47,047 nt of DNA from Sulfuricurvum sp. (GCF_028712165.1 NZ_JAQTQR010000011.1:1-47047); one strand, 5' to 3'. Positions 15,026-23,806 are shown, counted from the stretch's first letter. The notes: generated from the letters alone by a model not told the origin. Translations and numbers: made by a program.

Positions 15026-15621
15026 GCACCTTTTCATCCGATGGACGTCTGCTTACCGATATCGGTGAAATCGACCAATATCGGCGGATTTTAGACAAAG
15101 ACAGCGTCAAAAGCGGTGAACCCCATTGGGCAAGTATGGGGAAAAATACGATCACCCTGTTTCAGGTTTTGATCGATCAGGATTTGACCCATTTGGTGAT
15201 GGTTCTTCGCCATTATCCCAAATACATTGAGGCGGTGTGTGAACATTTTCGTTATGCTTACAGTTACAGCGAAAACAGTGCAAATATTGACGCGGCATCC
15301 GAACTTTTGGAGATGGGCGAACCCTATTTCACACGACAATTTGTCCGTAATGTCATGCGAAAACTCCCTCGGATCGAGAGTGATGATCGTGATGCGTTAC
15401 AGACCTTTATCGATCAGATTAATGAGAATCAACACCGATGGCATCCGATTATTACGATGCATTATCGCGCTATGATTAAACATGCAATTAATCAATCCCT
15501 CCTCCATCCGCTGCAACGGATTGTTCTGGAGAAAAAAATTGCTTCGATACAAGAAGTGATCACCTATGATTACGAAGCGAGTGATCGTGATTCGAATCTT
15601 GATATACCGTATATGACATAA
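15022..15621 (+). CDS. Unknown 199-residue protein in nif-accessory operon
   Basis: The ATG overlaps the previous stop. The protein is soluble, helical and rich in His, Tyr and Asp (HRWHPIITMHYRAMIKHAIN), with one cysteine, and has no cluster motif or signal peptide. I do not recognise a family. It lies third in a tightly coupled operon headed by a NifX-like gene, which points to nitrogenase maturation or protection as the setting. Function otherwise unknown. Confidence 0.7.
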   Translation: MSTFSSDGRLLTDIGEIDQYRRILDKDSVKSGEPHWASMGKNTITLFQVLIDQDLTHLVMVLRHYPKYIEAVCEHFRYAYSYSENSANIDAASELLEMGEPYFTRQFVRNVMRKLPRIESDDRDALQTFIDQINENQHRWHPIITMHYRAMIKHAINQSLLHPLQRIVLEKKIASIQEVITYDYEASDRDSNLDIPYMT

Positions 15622-15640
15622 ACTTAAGGAGACTATTATT

Positions 15641-16126
15641 ATGAATGAAAAACTACGAAGTGAAGTTTTAAAACACGCACGAAACGCTTTTGAACGGGCA
15701 TGTACATTACATGATAATGAACGCATCGAAGTGTATGTTTATGATGGTGAGGTCAAAACAAGCGACGTTTTAAGCGAAGATGAAAAAATCGTTTACAGCC
15801 CAAACCGTATTTTATGCTATCAGGTATGGGGACATGATTACCTCGAAGATGAAATCAGTGCGTGGATCGATCATGCCCGCCAAGAGATCAGTCCTAAACC
15901 GCTTGAAGAGAGTATTGTCGAAACTCTAAACAACGTTGCCGCTGCAAAAGGTGTATCAAAAGACGAAGTGAGTTCATATGAAGTATTTGCCAACCTGCGA
16001 ATGGATCAAATCGAACAGATCGAACATGCCATTATCGAATACTGGTGGGACAACAAAGAGATCGAAAATGCGAAGTCATTGGCATTGCTACAAATCGACG
16101 AAGCCCTAGAGAGTATGGAAGGATGA
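15641..16126 (+). CDS. Unknown 161-residue protein in nif-accessory operon
   Basis: A soluble acidic protein. Features seen are an N-terminal helix with HARNAFERACTLHDNERIEV, a middle segment YQVWGHDYLEDEISAWIDHA and a C-terminal helical region around IIEYWWDNKEIENAKSLALL. No known domain is recognised. AAGGAG lies 11 bases before the ATG. Its stop overlaps the next start (ATGA). It follows the 199-residue protein by 19 bases. Confidence 0.68.
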   Translation: MNEKLRSEVLKHARNAFERACTLHDNERIEVYVYDGEVKTSDVLSEDEKIVYSPNRILCYQVWGHDYLEDEISAWIDHARQEISPKPLEESIVETLNNVAAAKGVSKDEVSSYEVFANLRMDQIEQIEHAIIEYWWDNKEIENAKSLALLQIDEALESMEG

Positions 16127-16350
16127 TCCTCACGCTCCGTTCTTTGGCGGATACCGTACATATCGATATTACCGCAGATCAGTTCAAACGTCTGCGCGAT
16201 CCGCAGATCACTAACGATGAAATTAGTGACATTGCCGCTTTATGCGGCTGTGATGCTGCATTATTAAAAGAATATGTTGATGATCTGAAACGTGCTATGA
16301 AAGAGACGATAGAGCTTGATGGATCGTGTGATTATTCCGATCATCTTTAA
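16123..16350 (+). CDS. Small unknown protein, end of nif-accessory operon
   Basis: A 75-residue protein beginning MILTLRSLADTVHIDITADQ. It overlaps the preceding gene by 4 bases, which decides the start. It has a CGC pair (ALCGCDAALLKEYVDDLK) in a predicted helical region and an acidic tail with one more Cys. No family recognised. It closes the plus-strand operon; a 70-base AT-rich gap with a promoter follows. Confidence 0.62.
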   Translation: MILTLRSLADTVHIDITADQFKRLRDPQITNDEISDIAALCGCDAALLKEYVDDLKRAMKETIELDGSCDYSDHL

Positions 16351-16382
16351 AAATATATTGATAATTTCCTTCTAATATATGA

Positions 16383-16388
16383 TATAAT
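16383..16388 (+). promoter_or_regulatory. -10 box (TATAAT) for the lipoprotein gene
   Basis: A perfect TATAAT in an AT-rich gap, 32 bases before the ATG at 16421. Campylobacterota sigma-70 promoters often show a strong -10 box and little -35, which fits. Confidence 0.5.
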
Positions 16389-16420
16389 TGAGAATTAATT
16401 ATATTATAAGGAATTATTTT

Positions 16421-17554
16421 ATGTTATCAAAACCTGCTTTTAACTTGCTAAAACTTGTAGTATTGTCATTCATTCTTGGCGGCTGTACATCAATAACTCC
16501 TCATGAATCTCTTAAAAATGCCTTGAATAAAACATTTGACACTACAGGGTATAACTATACTTCATCAACACGTATCACCAAAATAGTTTTTCCTAAAAAT
16601 GAGACCAATACCACATCAGAAGAGGAACAAACGGCTACGGAAAAGCTTTCATCTCTTTACGTGCAAAAAGGTATTAGTGTTCTTCGTGGATTTTCATTTG
16701 GACTAAACGGTGCTGTTGACTATGCTGATAGTATCAAATCAGAAGCAACCTATGACTTTCACTACAATCGTGACAATGTCGAAACTTCTATAAAACTCCC
16801 GTTTTTATTTGATTATTCTACAAAAACACTCTATATGGGAAAAACATTTTTAAATACTATCTTCCCTATGAAAGAAGAAGACGAAGGGAAGTTGATTCGA
16901 CTTGATCTTAACGACTCGTTCATTACTACCCTGATCAGTGAAGAATCGATGAAACAGTTTGACGAGGACAAAGTACGAAGTCTCAATAGTGCTATGAAAG
17001 AAGGAACACTCAAAGCATTCAGCGATATTAACGGATCATATTTCAAATACACACCTCTAACATCCGATGAAAAGCTCTCAGGCAGTATCCAAAAAATACA
17101 TATTTCACTTGATCGCAATCAATCGATTAAATTAGTATTAACTATCACCGATGCGATGATTCAAAAAATGTATTCCGAATCAATACTTTCAAAAGAGATA
17201 TACGGGTCCTATATGTTCTTAAGTGACCCAAAACAACTGACACACCTTATGGAAAATGTTAATGTCCGATTTGATTTCGATTTCGGTATCAATGCCAAAG
17301 GTCGAATCGCTCTAGTTGAATCCCTTATTAACGCATCGGATAAAGAAGAAAAATTTGCCCTCGGAATTGAAAATATTACTTCATTAAATAACTTCAACAC
17401 TCCACACTTCACACTTGATCCAAAAAGCTCCGGCAGCATCGATTATATGGAAGTTTTCCGGAGTTGGAAAGAGTTTTTCCCGGATAAAACTCCAACCGAT
17501 TCATTGCCTGAAGAAGAACAAATTAGTGACTACGAGCAAAATCTAACCATCTAA
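16421..17554 (+). CDS. Lipoprotein of unknown function
   Basis: A 377-residue protein. The ATG at 16421 has AAGGA before it and gives a proper lipoprotein signal with lipobox LGGC (FILGGCTS), whereas the in-frame upstream start at 16388 would lie at the -10 box. The mature protein has no further membrane span. Its sequence alternates beta-like stretches (SGSIQKIHISLDRNQSIKLV) and charged helices. I do not recognise the family. It stands alone between the nif-accessory operon and the TonB-like genes, with somewhat higher AT content than the latter. Confidence 0.72.
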   Translation: MLSKPAFNLLKLVVLSFILGGCTSITPHESLKNALNKTFDTTGYNYTSSTRITKIVFPKNETNTTSEEEQTATEKLSSLYVQKGISVLRGFSFGLNGAVDYADSIKSEATYDFHYNRDNVETSIKLPFLFDYSTKTLYMGKTFLNTIFPMKEEDEGKLIRLDLNDSFITTLISEESMKQFDEDKVRSLNSAMKEGTLKAFSDINGSYFKYTPLTSDEKLSGSIQKIHISLDRNQSIKLVLTITDAMIQKMYSESILSKEIYGSYMFLSDPKQLTHLMENVNVRFDFDFGINAKGRIALVESLINASDKEEKFALGIENITSLNNFNTPHFTLDPKSSGSIDYMEVFRSWKEFFPDKTPTDSLPEEEQISDYEQNLTI

Positions 17555-17590
17555 GAATCACATTTTACAGCCATCCCTATCCAAAAAATT

Positions 17591-17604
17591 CCAAATGGAT
17601 TTGG
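17591..17604. other. Short palindrome in the gap before the TonB-like genes
   Basis: CCAAATGGATTTGG is a 6-bp inverted repeat with a 2-base centre, in the 157-base gap 17555-17711. It may be an operator, but such a short AT-rich palindrome can occur by chance. Nothing else was recognised in the gap. Confidence 0.25.
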
Positions 17605-17711
17605 ATGTCCCAAATTCATCTTATTAAAAACAACTTCTTTCATTAGTAATTTCAAGGTACAATTCCCTCCATTGCGCACGGAAGTGCCTTATCTAAATAC
17701 TTTTTGAGACC

Positions 17712-18575
17712 ATGAAGCGAACCCAGTCTTTTTCTCTTTACGCATTAATAATCGCTTTATTGGTTCACCTCATAGTCATTTTATTGCTTATTTTATTGGA
17801 TCAGATCAAACCAAAACCCCGTCCGCCGGTTACTCCTCCCCCACTGAAAGAAGAACGTTTCAAACTCTCTCTAAAAGATATGCCGAGTATAAAGAAAGAG
17901 GCGATCATCAAAAATGATATTCCAAAACCTCCTGCCAAACTCCCGATTCCACGCGGTGAGCAGCTCGTTAAACCGCCTAAAAATGTCCCTCTGTTACCGA
18001 AAGCTCAACCTGTTACGCAGCCTCAACCTCCGGTGAAACAACCGGTCAGCGAGCCGATCCCTGTTCCGCCTGAACCTAGAAAAGCTTACGAGCAGCACGT
18101 TGCCAAACCTGTTGCTACCATCCAAAGAACTTCGATCAAGCAAAACCAGGGACTCTACGATATCCTCTCCAAACCCGATCCCTCAGCGCAGGAGAGACCT
18201 ACCCAAAGTACCACCAAAATCACAGATACGATTCAACGCCTCTACGGTGATAAATTTAACGATCTCTCTGCAGGGGAACAAAAATACATTATCGACAATC
18301 AAGAAGTAATGCGGCGGATTACCCAAGAGGTACTGGATCGTTACGGCCATTCTCGAATCCCTGACAATATCCGAACAAACGATACCAATATGATCGAGTT
18401 TTATCTCCATCCCGACGGCAGTATCTCTGATCTTCGTTTTCTAAAAAACAGCCAACTCTCTATTTTGGACGATACGACCAAAGAGGTGATCGAGTTAGCC
18501 TATGCCAAATACCCGCGTCCGCAACAAAAAACACTGATCCGTTATCGTGTTTGGTATAACCTTTCGGGATATTAA
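17712..18575 (+). CDS. TonB-like protein, first of a tandem pair
   Basis: A 287-residue protein: a short cytoplasmic N-terminus, one membrane span (residues about 10-30), a Pro/Lys-rich periplasmic linker (about 33-130, for example KPKPRPPVTPPPLKEE) and a C-terminal TonB-like domain with IEFYLHPDGSISDLRFLK and YPRPQQKTLIRYRVWY. TonB proteins pass energy from an inner-membrane ExbBD motor to outer-membrane receptors; no exbB, exbD or receptor gene lies nearby. The linker shape and C-terminal fold are clear. The partner is unknown. Confidence 0.82.
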   Translation: MKRTQSFSLYALIIALLVHLIVILLLILLDQIKPKPRPPVTPPPLKEERFKLSLKDMPSIKKEAIIKNDIPKPPAKLPIPRGEQLVKPPKNVPLLPKAQPVTQPQPPVKQPVSEPIPVPPEPRKAYEQHVAKPVATIQRTSIKQNQGLYDILSKPDPSAQERPTQSTTKITDTIQRLYGDKFNDLSAGEQKYIIDNQEVMRRITQEVLDRYGHSRIPDNIRTNDTNMIEFYLHPDGSISDLRFLKNSQLSILDDTTKEVIELAYAKYPRPQQKTLIRYRVWYNLSGY

Positions 18576-18602
18576 ATGCCTCATTTATCGTTATAATTGA
18601 GT

Positions 18603-19295
18603 ATGCAATCGACTAAGCCCTTTATGTTCCCCTCTTTTATTCTTGCCTTAGTTATTCATATAATACTGCTTGTCGTACTTTTTTTTCTCTTTCGGCAAAC
18701 ACCGCCGAGTAAACCTATTCACCCTGTATACGAAAAACGGATGGCTCTCTCGATATCCCATCCACACCTCTCACAACCTCCCATTACGGCGTTGATCCAT
18801 CCTCAAAAACCTCAAAAACTGCCCATACCCGACAAACAAAAAAAGCCTTTTCTATCCAAAGAAAAAATAACTGAGACCAATACGTCTGTAACGGTGCCAT
18901 CCGATAATAACACTAGAAAATTGACTCGTAACGATATAAACATTTTACCTAAGTCGATTCTTCACCATTACGGAGATGATTTTTTTGAACTATCAGCTCC
19001 AGAGCAGCACTACTTGCTTGATAATCTCCAAAAAATCCGTAGAATCAATGATATAGTCGGCAATCGATTGTTACAAACCAAATCTGATGAAGAAATCGAT
19101 ACAAAAGAGAACAATATCGTTGAATTTTATCTCCATCCCGACGGTTCTATCTCGGATTTGACATTGTCCAAGGAGAGAGAAGGTTCGTTACTCGATGAGT
19201 TGACATTAGAGACGATCGAACTGGCCCATACGCAGTATCCGCGACCTAAACAGACAACATTGATTCGTATTCGAGTATGGATACTTGTTAAGTAA
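18603..19295 (+). CDS. TonB-like protein, second of a tandem pair
   Basis: A 230-residue paralogue of the preceding gene: one span near the N-terminus (FILALVIHIILLVVLFFLF), a shorter proline-containing linker and a C-terminal domain sharing EFYLHPDGSISDL and YPRP.QTTLIRIRVW with the first copy. It starts 27 bases after it; an in-frame TTG at 18597 is an alternative start. No clear ribosome site is seen. The linker is shorter than in copy one, so the two may reach different partners. Confidence 0.8.
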   Translation: MQSTKPFMFPSFILALVIHIILLVVLFFLFRQTPPSKPIHPVYEKRMALSISHPHLSQPPITALIHPQKPQKLPIPDKQKKPFLSKEKITETNTSVTVPSDNNTRKLTRNDINILPKSILHHYGDDFFELSAPEQHYLLDNLQKIRRINDIVGNRLLQTKSDEEIDTKENNIVEFYLHPDGSISDLTLSKEREGSLLDELTLETIELAHTQYPRPKQTTLIRIRVWILVK

Positions 19296-19296
19296 A

Positions 19297-20229
19297 CTAT
19301 CGTACATTTAAAACAGCCAACGCACCTTTATAAATCGGCTCATCGATAAATCCGTAGCGCAAATCGCTAAATCCGGTTATACCGCGTGCGGCATGTTCTT
19401 CGAATAACTTTACGATCTCGTGACATCGGGCTATCTCGTGGTCACTATCTCCCAAAATCTCATGGATAAGCTCCACTTGAGCCGGAGCAATACACCCTTT
19501 GGCATCAAATCCCATCATTTTTTCCAATTCCAGCCAGTTGCGCAGTCCTTCACTGTTTTTATAGTCCTGATAGACAAACGAAACTGCTTTTACACCGCAC
19601 GCGCGTGAAGTGATCAAAAAATGGGAAAGGAGATGTTGAACGGTCGGATTTTCAGGAAGCAATAACGTTTGCGAAAGTCCCAAATCAGCAAAAAGATCAA
19701 GGATTCCCAAATAATAGGTCGTGATACGCGGGTCGATAGCAAGTTCGCTGAGTGCCAGCCACGCCTCTTTTGTTTCGATGGAGAGATGAACTTCGATCCC
19801 TTCATCCACCAACGTGAGGATTCGGCGTACATCCTGTACCGAACGGATTTTCGGCACACGGATAGCATCGGGCATGAAGGGATTAAGATATAGAATCTCT
19901 TCTACTCCCCCCTCATCGAGCGGATTAACGCGTACTACCAGTTTTTTTTCACATACCGGATTAGCGGCTAAAACAATCGCACACAAAACCAGCGCATAGG
20001 GTTTTTGCTCACGACTGACCCCGTCTTCGAGATTAAGCATTAAACATTCGCTGCTGAGGGTTGGGATTTTGACTAGATGTTTGAGATTATGGGTAGAGAG
20101 CATCATCGCCGAGCGAAACGACTGCGAATGGTTTAGCTGCCGGATTTGGGGAATGGCTAATTCCTTAAGCCCTTGCAGATTACCCGATTCTAAGAGATCA
20201 GTGAGTTTTTGGATGTTTTTGAGCAGCAC
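19297..20229 (-). CDS. HpcH/HpaI-type lyase, CitE-like
   Basis: A 310-residue protein of the citrate-lyase beta-chain/CitE-like superfamily: RSAMMLSTHNLKHLVK, the MLNLEDGVSREQK segment, VVRVNPLD, LSIETKEAWLALSEL with the metal-binding Glu, and GILDLFADLGL. Such enzymes cleave or form acyl-CoA or hydroxy-acid bonds with Mg2+. No other citrate-lyase subunit is present, so it is a stand-alone CitE-like enzyme of unknown substrate. The GTG at 20229 has AGGAG 7 bases before it; the ATG at 20244 would lack this. Both overlap the cytochrome gene. Confidence 0.82.
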   Translation of the reverse strand: MLLKNIQKLTDLLESGNLQGLKELAIPQIRQLNHSQSFRSAMMLSTHNLKHLVKIPTLSSECLMLNLEDGVSREQKPYALVLCAIVLAANPVCEKKLVVRVNPLDEGGVEEILYLNPFMPDAIRVPKIRSVQDVRRILTLVDEGIEVHLSIETKEAWLALSELAIDPRITTYYLGILDLFADLGLSQTLLLPENPTVQHLLSHFLITSRACGVKAVSFVYQDYKNSEGLRNWLELEKMMGFDAKGCIAPAQVELIHEILGDSDHEIARCHEIVKLFEEHAARGITGFSDLRYGFIDEPIYKGALAVLNVR

Positions 20230-20560
20230 GTTGAAACTCCTCACGATGAAGATAATAATAGAGAATTTGAATTTCGTTGTCCGTCAGATAGTAGCGAGGC
20301 ATCCCTACAATCCGGCTGTTAACTTTTTCATCAAATTCTTTGAAGGAAAGTTTATTGATCGGTTTTCCCGCAAATACTTTCATCTCTCCCTCATCCTTGT
20401 AGCGGGCGATCAGTTTCCCTTCTCCCGCTTCGCCGTGGCATAAATGACATCCCACTCCACGAGGATTATGGTACAAACCGCTCGCATATTCCTCTTTCGT
20501 TATAAACGAATCGGCATGCGATATCATGAAGGCTAAAAACAGAACAAAAACCCCGCGCAC
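20198..20560 (-). CDS. Small mono-haem cytochrome c
   Basis: A 120-residue exported protein with a signal peptide (about residues 1-17), one haem-attachment motif CHLCH (residues 38-42) and a later VGMPRYYLTDNEIQILYYYLH that supplies the likely axial Met and closing helix. It is a class I c-type cytochrome for periplasmic electron transfer. It starts with GTG after AGGGA. Its 3' end overlaps the CitE-like gene. The redox partner is not evident from neighbours. Confidence 0.85.
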   Translation of the reverse strand: MRGVFVLFLAFMISHADSFITKEEYASGLYHNPRGVGCHLCHGEAGEGKLIARYKDEGEMKVFAGKPINKLSFKEFDEKVNSRIVGMPRYYLTDNEIQILYYYLHREEFQRAAQKHPKTH

Positions 20561-20628
20561 TTGATCCCTTTAACCAATTATTAGTCTTTACTCGGTATCA
20601 TACCCAAAAACAATTTGACGGTGATTAA

Positions 20629-21489
20629 ATGCAAATACTTGATGGAAAAGCGCTCGGACAAAAAATCGAAGAAAAAGTCTCTTTAGGAGCCAAAGAACTC
20701 AAATCCCTTACAGGGAGAGTTCCCGGTTTGGCGGTGGTTTTGGTCGGACACGATCCCGCAAGTCAAGCGTATGTCGGAATGAAAAAAAAGGCGTGTGACC
20801 GTGCAGGATTTTACTCTGTCACTCACGAAATGCCCGAGGATATTTCCCAAGAAGCCATCATAAAAACCATCGAAATGATGAACCTGAACCCTAATATCGA
20901 CGGTATTTTGATCCAACTGCCTCTCCCTGCGCATATTGACACCACTAAAATCCTCGAAGTCGTAGCCCCGACTAAAGATGTTGATGGATTCCATCCGTAT
21001 AACGTCGGTCGTCTCGCCACAGGATTGGACGGATTTGTTCCATGTACTCCTCTGGGCGTTATGGAGCTTTTGTCCGAATATAACATCGATCCCAAAGGGA
21101 AAAACTGCTGCGTTATTGGCGCTTCCAACATCGTCGGAAAACCGATGGCGGCGCTTTTGCTCAATGCCAATGCTACCGTCGAAATCTGCCATATTTTTAC
21201 GGATGACCTTAAAAAGCACACTCTTGCCGCTGACATTATCCTAGTCGGTGCCGGAGTGATCAATTTGATCAAAGAAGATATGGTACGTGACAATGCCATC
21301 ATTATCGATATCGGAATCAACCGAGCACCCGATGGACGACTTGTCGGAGATGTCGATTATGATGCCGTTGCCCCTAAAACATCGTATATTACCCCTGTAC
21401 CGGGCGGCGTCGGACCGATGACGATCGCCATGCTGCTCAGCAACACCCTCAAAGCCGCCCAAATTCATGCCAAAGAAGAGAGTAAATAA
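20629..21489 (+). CDS. folD: FolD, methylene-THF dehydrogenase / cyclohydrolase
   Basis: A 286-residue bifunctional enzyme of one-carbon metabolism: it oxidises 5,10-methylene-THF and hydrolyses methenyl-THF to 10-formyl-THF. Seen are LAVVLVGHDPASQAYV with the catalytic Tyr and the following K in VGMKKKACDRAG, DGILIQLPLP, the binding segment KDVDGFHPYN, the Rossmann GASNIVGKPMA and PVPGGVGPMTIAML. Length is normal. It starts a plus-strand run; lepB follows 8 bases later. Confidence 0.96.
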   Translation: MQILDGKALGQKIEEKVSLGAKELKSLTGRVPGLAVVLVGHDPASQAYVGMKKKACDRAGFYSVTHEMPEDISQEAIIKTIEMMNLNPNIDGILIQLPLPAHIDTTKILEVVAPTKDVDGFHPYNVGRLATGLDGFVPCTPLGVMELLSEYNIDPKGKNCCVIGASNIVGKPMAALLLNANATVEICHIFTDDLKKHTLAADIILVGAGVINLIKEDMVRDNAIIIDIGINRAPDGRLVGDVDYDAVAPKTSYITPVPGGVGPMTIAMLLSNTLKAAQIHAKEESK

Positions 21490-21497
21490 CCCCCCAT

Positions 21498-22334
21498 ATG
21501 AAGAAAAAACTATTCCATGCCGCTCATCGCGCCTACCGCTTTTCTAATACCTGGACAGGGACGGTCATTATTGTCTTGTTCGTTATTTTCTTCGTTGCAC
21601 AGGCGTTTCGTATCCCCAGCGGATCAATGAAAGACTCCCTCCTTGTCGGCGATCATCTTTTCGCTAAAAAATTTGCCTATGGGATTTCGACTCCCCATAT
21701 CCCATTTTTAGAAATTCCCCTGATCCCCGGAACAGACGGACATATTCTCAACGGAGCTGAGCCTAAACGCGGAGATATCGTCATTTTCCGTTATCCGAAT
21801 AATCAACAGCTCCATTACGTTAAACGATGTGTCGCCCTTTCCGGTGATGAACTCTTTGTTAAAGACAAAGTTCTCTACCTCCACCCTCGTGAAGGGGACG
21901 AATATGCCAAAAAAGCGTTCCCCAATTATGAGCTAATCGAACAAGACGGAAAACTGTGGGTCAAAGATCCCTACACCAAAGAACATCCGGGTATCCATCA
22001 TGATGAACGTATCACGAAAGATGATCCGAACATTGCCTTTATCCAAAATGGGGAATACATCTTTGATTTTCCTCCGACAATCGTTCCTGACAAACAGTAC
22101 TTCATGATGGGGGACAACCGTGACCACTCCAATGACAGCCGATTCTGGGGTGCCGTTCCCTACGGCCTGATCGAAGGGACACCGTGGTTTGTCTATTTCA
22201 GTCTTGATGCTGATTACAAAGTACGTTGGGATCGAATCGGTAAAACACCTGCCGATTTGGAGCAAAAAGGTCCGTTAAGCCGTGCAATAGCCGAACGAGT
22301 ACGTGAAGACGCCAACGACCATGAACTCTATTAA
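21498..22334 (+). CDS. lepB: Signal peptidase I
   Basis: A 278-residue type I signal peptidase. One N-terminal span (about residues 18-38) is followed by FRIPSGSMKDSLLVGD with the nucleophile Ser, YVKRCVALSGDEL with the general-base Lys, and the signature GDNRDHSNDSRFWGAVP. The enzyme cleaves exported preproteins at the outer face of the inner membrane. It overlaps the M50 protease gene by 14 bases. The order folD-lepB is, as I recall, shared with Campylobacter. Confidence 0.95.
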   Translation: MKKKLFHAAHRAYRFSNTWTGTVIIVLFVIFFVAQAFRIPSGSMKDSLLVGDHLFAKKFAYGISTPHIPFLEIPLIPGTDGHILNGAEPKRGDIVIFRYPNNQQLHYVKRCVALSGDELFVKDKVLYLHPREGDEYAKKAFPNYELIEQDGKLWVKDPYTKEHPGIHHDERITKDDPNIAFIQNGEYIFDFPPTIVPDKQYFMMGDNRDHSNDSRFWGAVPYGLIEGTPWFVYFSLDADYKVRWDRIGKTPADLEQKGPLSRAIAERVREDANDHELY

Positions 22335-22998
22335 TCTGCTCGAAATACCCGCCGCTATCATCGCATTGCTGATTGCCATCATCGGCCATGAGATCATGCA
22401 TGGGTGGGTCGCCTACAAATACGGAGACACGACTGCAAAAAATAGCGGACGGCTCAGTATCAACCCTCTTATTCATCTTGACCCTTTCGGATCTATCCTC
22501 GTCCCTTTAATGACCTATTTCATCCCATTGCTTTTAGGTGCTTCCAGCGGCTTTTTATTCGGATGGGCAAAACCGGTTCCGGTAAATCTCCTGACCGTTA
22601 TCCGCAATGGCGGATATAACGCGGCGATGCAGGTGAGTCTGGCGGGAATCGTATACAATCTTTTTTTAGCCACCCTCATGTCAATCGTCCTTGTCGCTCT
22701 CCCACAACCGACGGAAGCCGATGGAATCGGATATCTTTTCCTCTATCTGTTGGTTATGAAACTGATGCTGATCAACGTCATATTGGCAGTGTTCAATCTC
22801 CTCCCGATACCAAGTTTTGACGGCGCCCATTTCATCAGCTATCTTGCGCTGAAATATAATATACGTGTCGTTGCCGAATTTTTCGCCAAAGCCGAACCTT
22901 ATGGAATGATTGTTATCATCATCATATTGGTTACTCCGCTTAAAATACCACTTGTTATGTGGCCTATTGAAGCACTGTTACATTTATTATTAAACTAA
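22321..22998 (+). CDS. M50 (site-2) membrane zinc protease
   Basis: A 225-residue multi-span protein with the metal-binding HEIMHGWVAY (HExxH) near residue 23 and NLLPIPSFDGAHF in the later helix, which supplies the third ligand. It belongs to the short S2P/rhomboid-unrelated M50B group without a PDZ domain; substrates are unknown. The ATG at 22321 lies inside the end of lepB; an upstream GTG at 22303 is an alternative. It precedes rpiB by 8 bases. Confidence 0.9.
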   Translation: MNSINLLEIPAAIIALLIAIIGHEIMHGWVAYKYGDTTAKNSGRLSINPLIHLDPFGSILVPLMTYFIPLLLGASSGFLFGWAKPVPVNLLTVIRNGGYNAAMQVSLAGIVYNLFLATLMSIVLVALPQPTEADGIGYLFLYLLVMKLMLINVILAVFNLLPIPSFDGAHFISYLALKYNIRVVAEFFAKAEPYGMIVIIIILVTPLKIPLVMWPIEALLHLLLN

Positions 22999-23006
22999 GG
23001 AATTGT

Positions 23007-23444
23007 ATGAAATTTTACATCGCTACCGACCATGCCGGGATTGATCTAAAAGATTTTAGTGTTGAACTGTTGCGCCAAAAAGGGCACGAAGTCATTGATT
23101 TAGGACCTTTTTCAAAAGAGAGAGTCGATTATCCTGATTACGCGGTAAAAGTATGCGAAAGTGTTCTTGCCGATCCAACTGCACAAGGGATATTGATTTG
23201 CGGTTCCGGAATCGGAATGAGCATGGCGGCTAATCGCTTCCACGGTATCCGCGCGGCACTGTGTCATGATGCCTATACTGCAACCGTTGCTCGTGGACAC
23301 AACGACGCCAATGTATTGTGTTACGGAGAACGTATCGTAGGTCAAGGGGTTGCAGAATCGATCCTTGATGCATGGATTGCAGGAAAATTCGAAGGAGGCC
23401 GTCACTGCGGCCGAGTGGATAAAATCGAAGCGATACAAGGATAA
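23007..23444 (+). CDS. rpiB: Ribose-5-phosphate isomerase B
   Basis: A 145-residue sugar-phosphate isomerase of the RpiB/LacAB family: IATDHAGIDLK, CGSGIGMSMAANR with the catalytic Cys, and CHDAYTATVARGHNDANVLC. It interconverts ribose-5-phosphate and ribulose-5-phosphate. AAGGAA precedes the ATG. It is followed by the coiled-coil gene after 3 bases and apt, an order recalled from Campylobacter. Confidence 0.95.
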   Translation: MKFYIATDHAGIDLKDFSVELLRQKGHEVIDLGPFSKERVDYPDYAVKVCESVLADPTAQGILICGSGIGMSMAANRFHGIRAALCHDAYTATVARGHNDANVLCYGERIVGQGVAESILDAWIAGKFEGGRHCGRVDKIEAIQG

Positions 23445-23447
23445 CGT

Positions 23448-23780
23448 ATGTTTTTAGAGTGGTCTTTGCTCACGGTTGTCACTTTAGGGGCACTTTTCTT
23501 TTTAGTCAAAATGTTCTATTTTCGGAGCATTACCGTTAAAGAACAACGTACCAGTGAAATGATGAAATTGACTCTCAAAGAGGCCGAAGTATTGATCCGG
23601 AAATATCAAATTCAGCTCCAAAGAGCATTAGGGAATGTTGATATTCTCAGCGAAGAACTTAATAACCTGCGGAATGAACTTAAATCGCTTAAGCAGCGCA
23701 ACTCTAAACACCGTTCCGAAACCGACCGACTCCAAAATAAAATCAAAGAGCTCGAAGGGCGTATTGACGCATTAATTTAA
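23448..23780 (+). CDS. Membrane-anchored coiled-coil protein, unknown
   Basis: A 110-residue protein with one span at residues 5-22 and then a long coiled coil (about 30-108, for example LSEELNNLRNELKSLKQ). Similar short N-in anchored coiled coils lie at this place in related genomes, but no function is known to me. It is coupled with rpiB (3-base gap). A small hairpin follows. Confidence 0.78.
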   Translation: MFLEWSLLTVVTLGALFFLVKMFYFRSITVKEQRTSEMMKLTLKEAEVLIRKYQIQLQRALGNVDILSEELNNLRNELKSLKQRNSKHRSETDRLQNKIKELEGRIDALI

Positions 23781-23790
23781 TGCAACCATT

Positions 23791-23806
23791 TGCCTCAAAT
23801 TAGGCA
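23791..23806 (+). other. Leader hairpin before apt (GCCT / AGGC type)
   Basis: TGCCT and AGGCA pair around a 6-base loop, followed by GAAAATTTT. It ends 25 bases before the apt ATG and resembles the hairpin part of the leader repeats at 10907 and 14291, but lacks their upstream core. Confidence 0.4.

Noticed and set aside
20683-21320. Open frames antisense to folD
   Set aside because: They mirror the coding strand of folD and show no independent motif.
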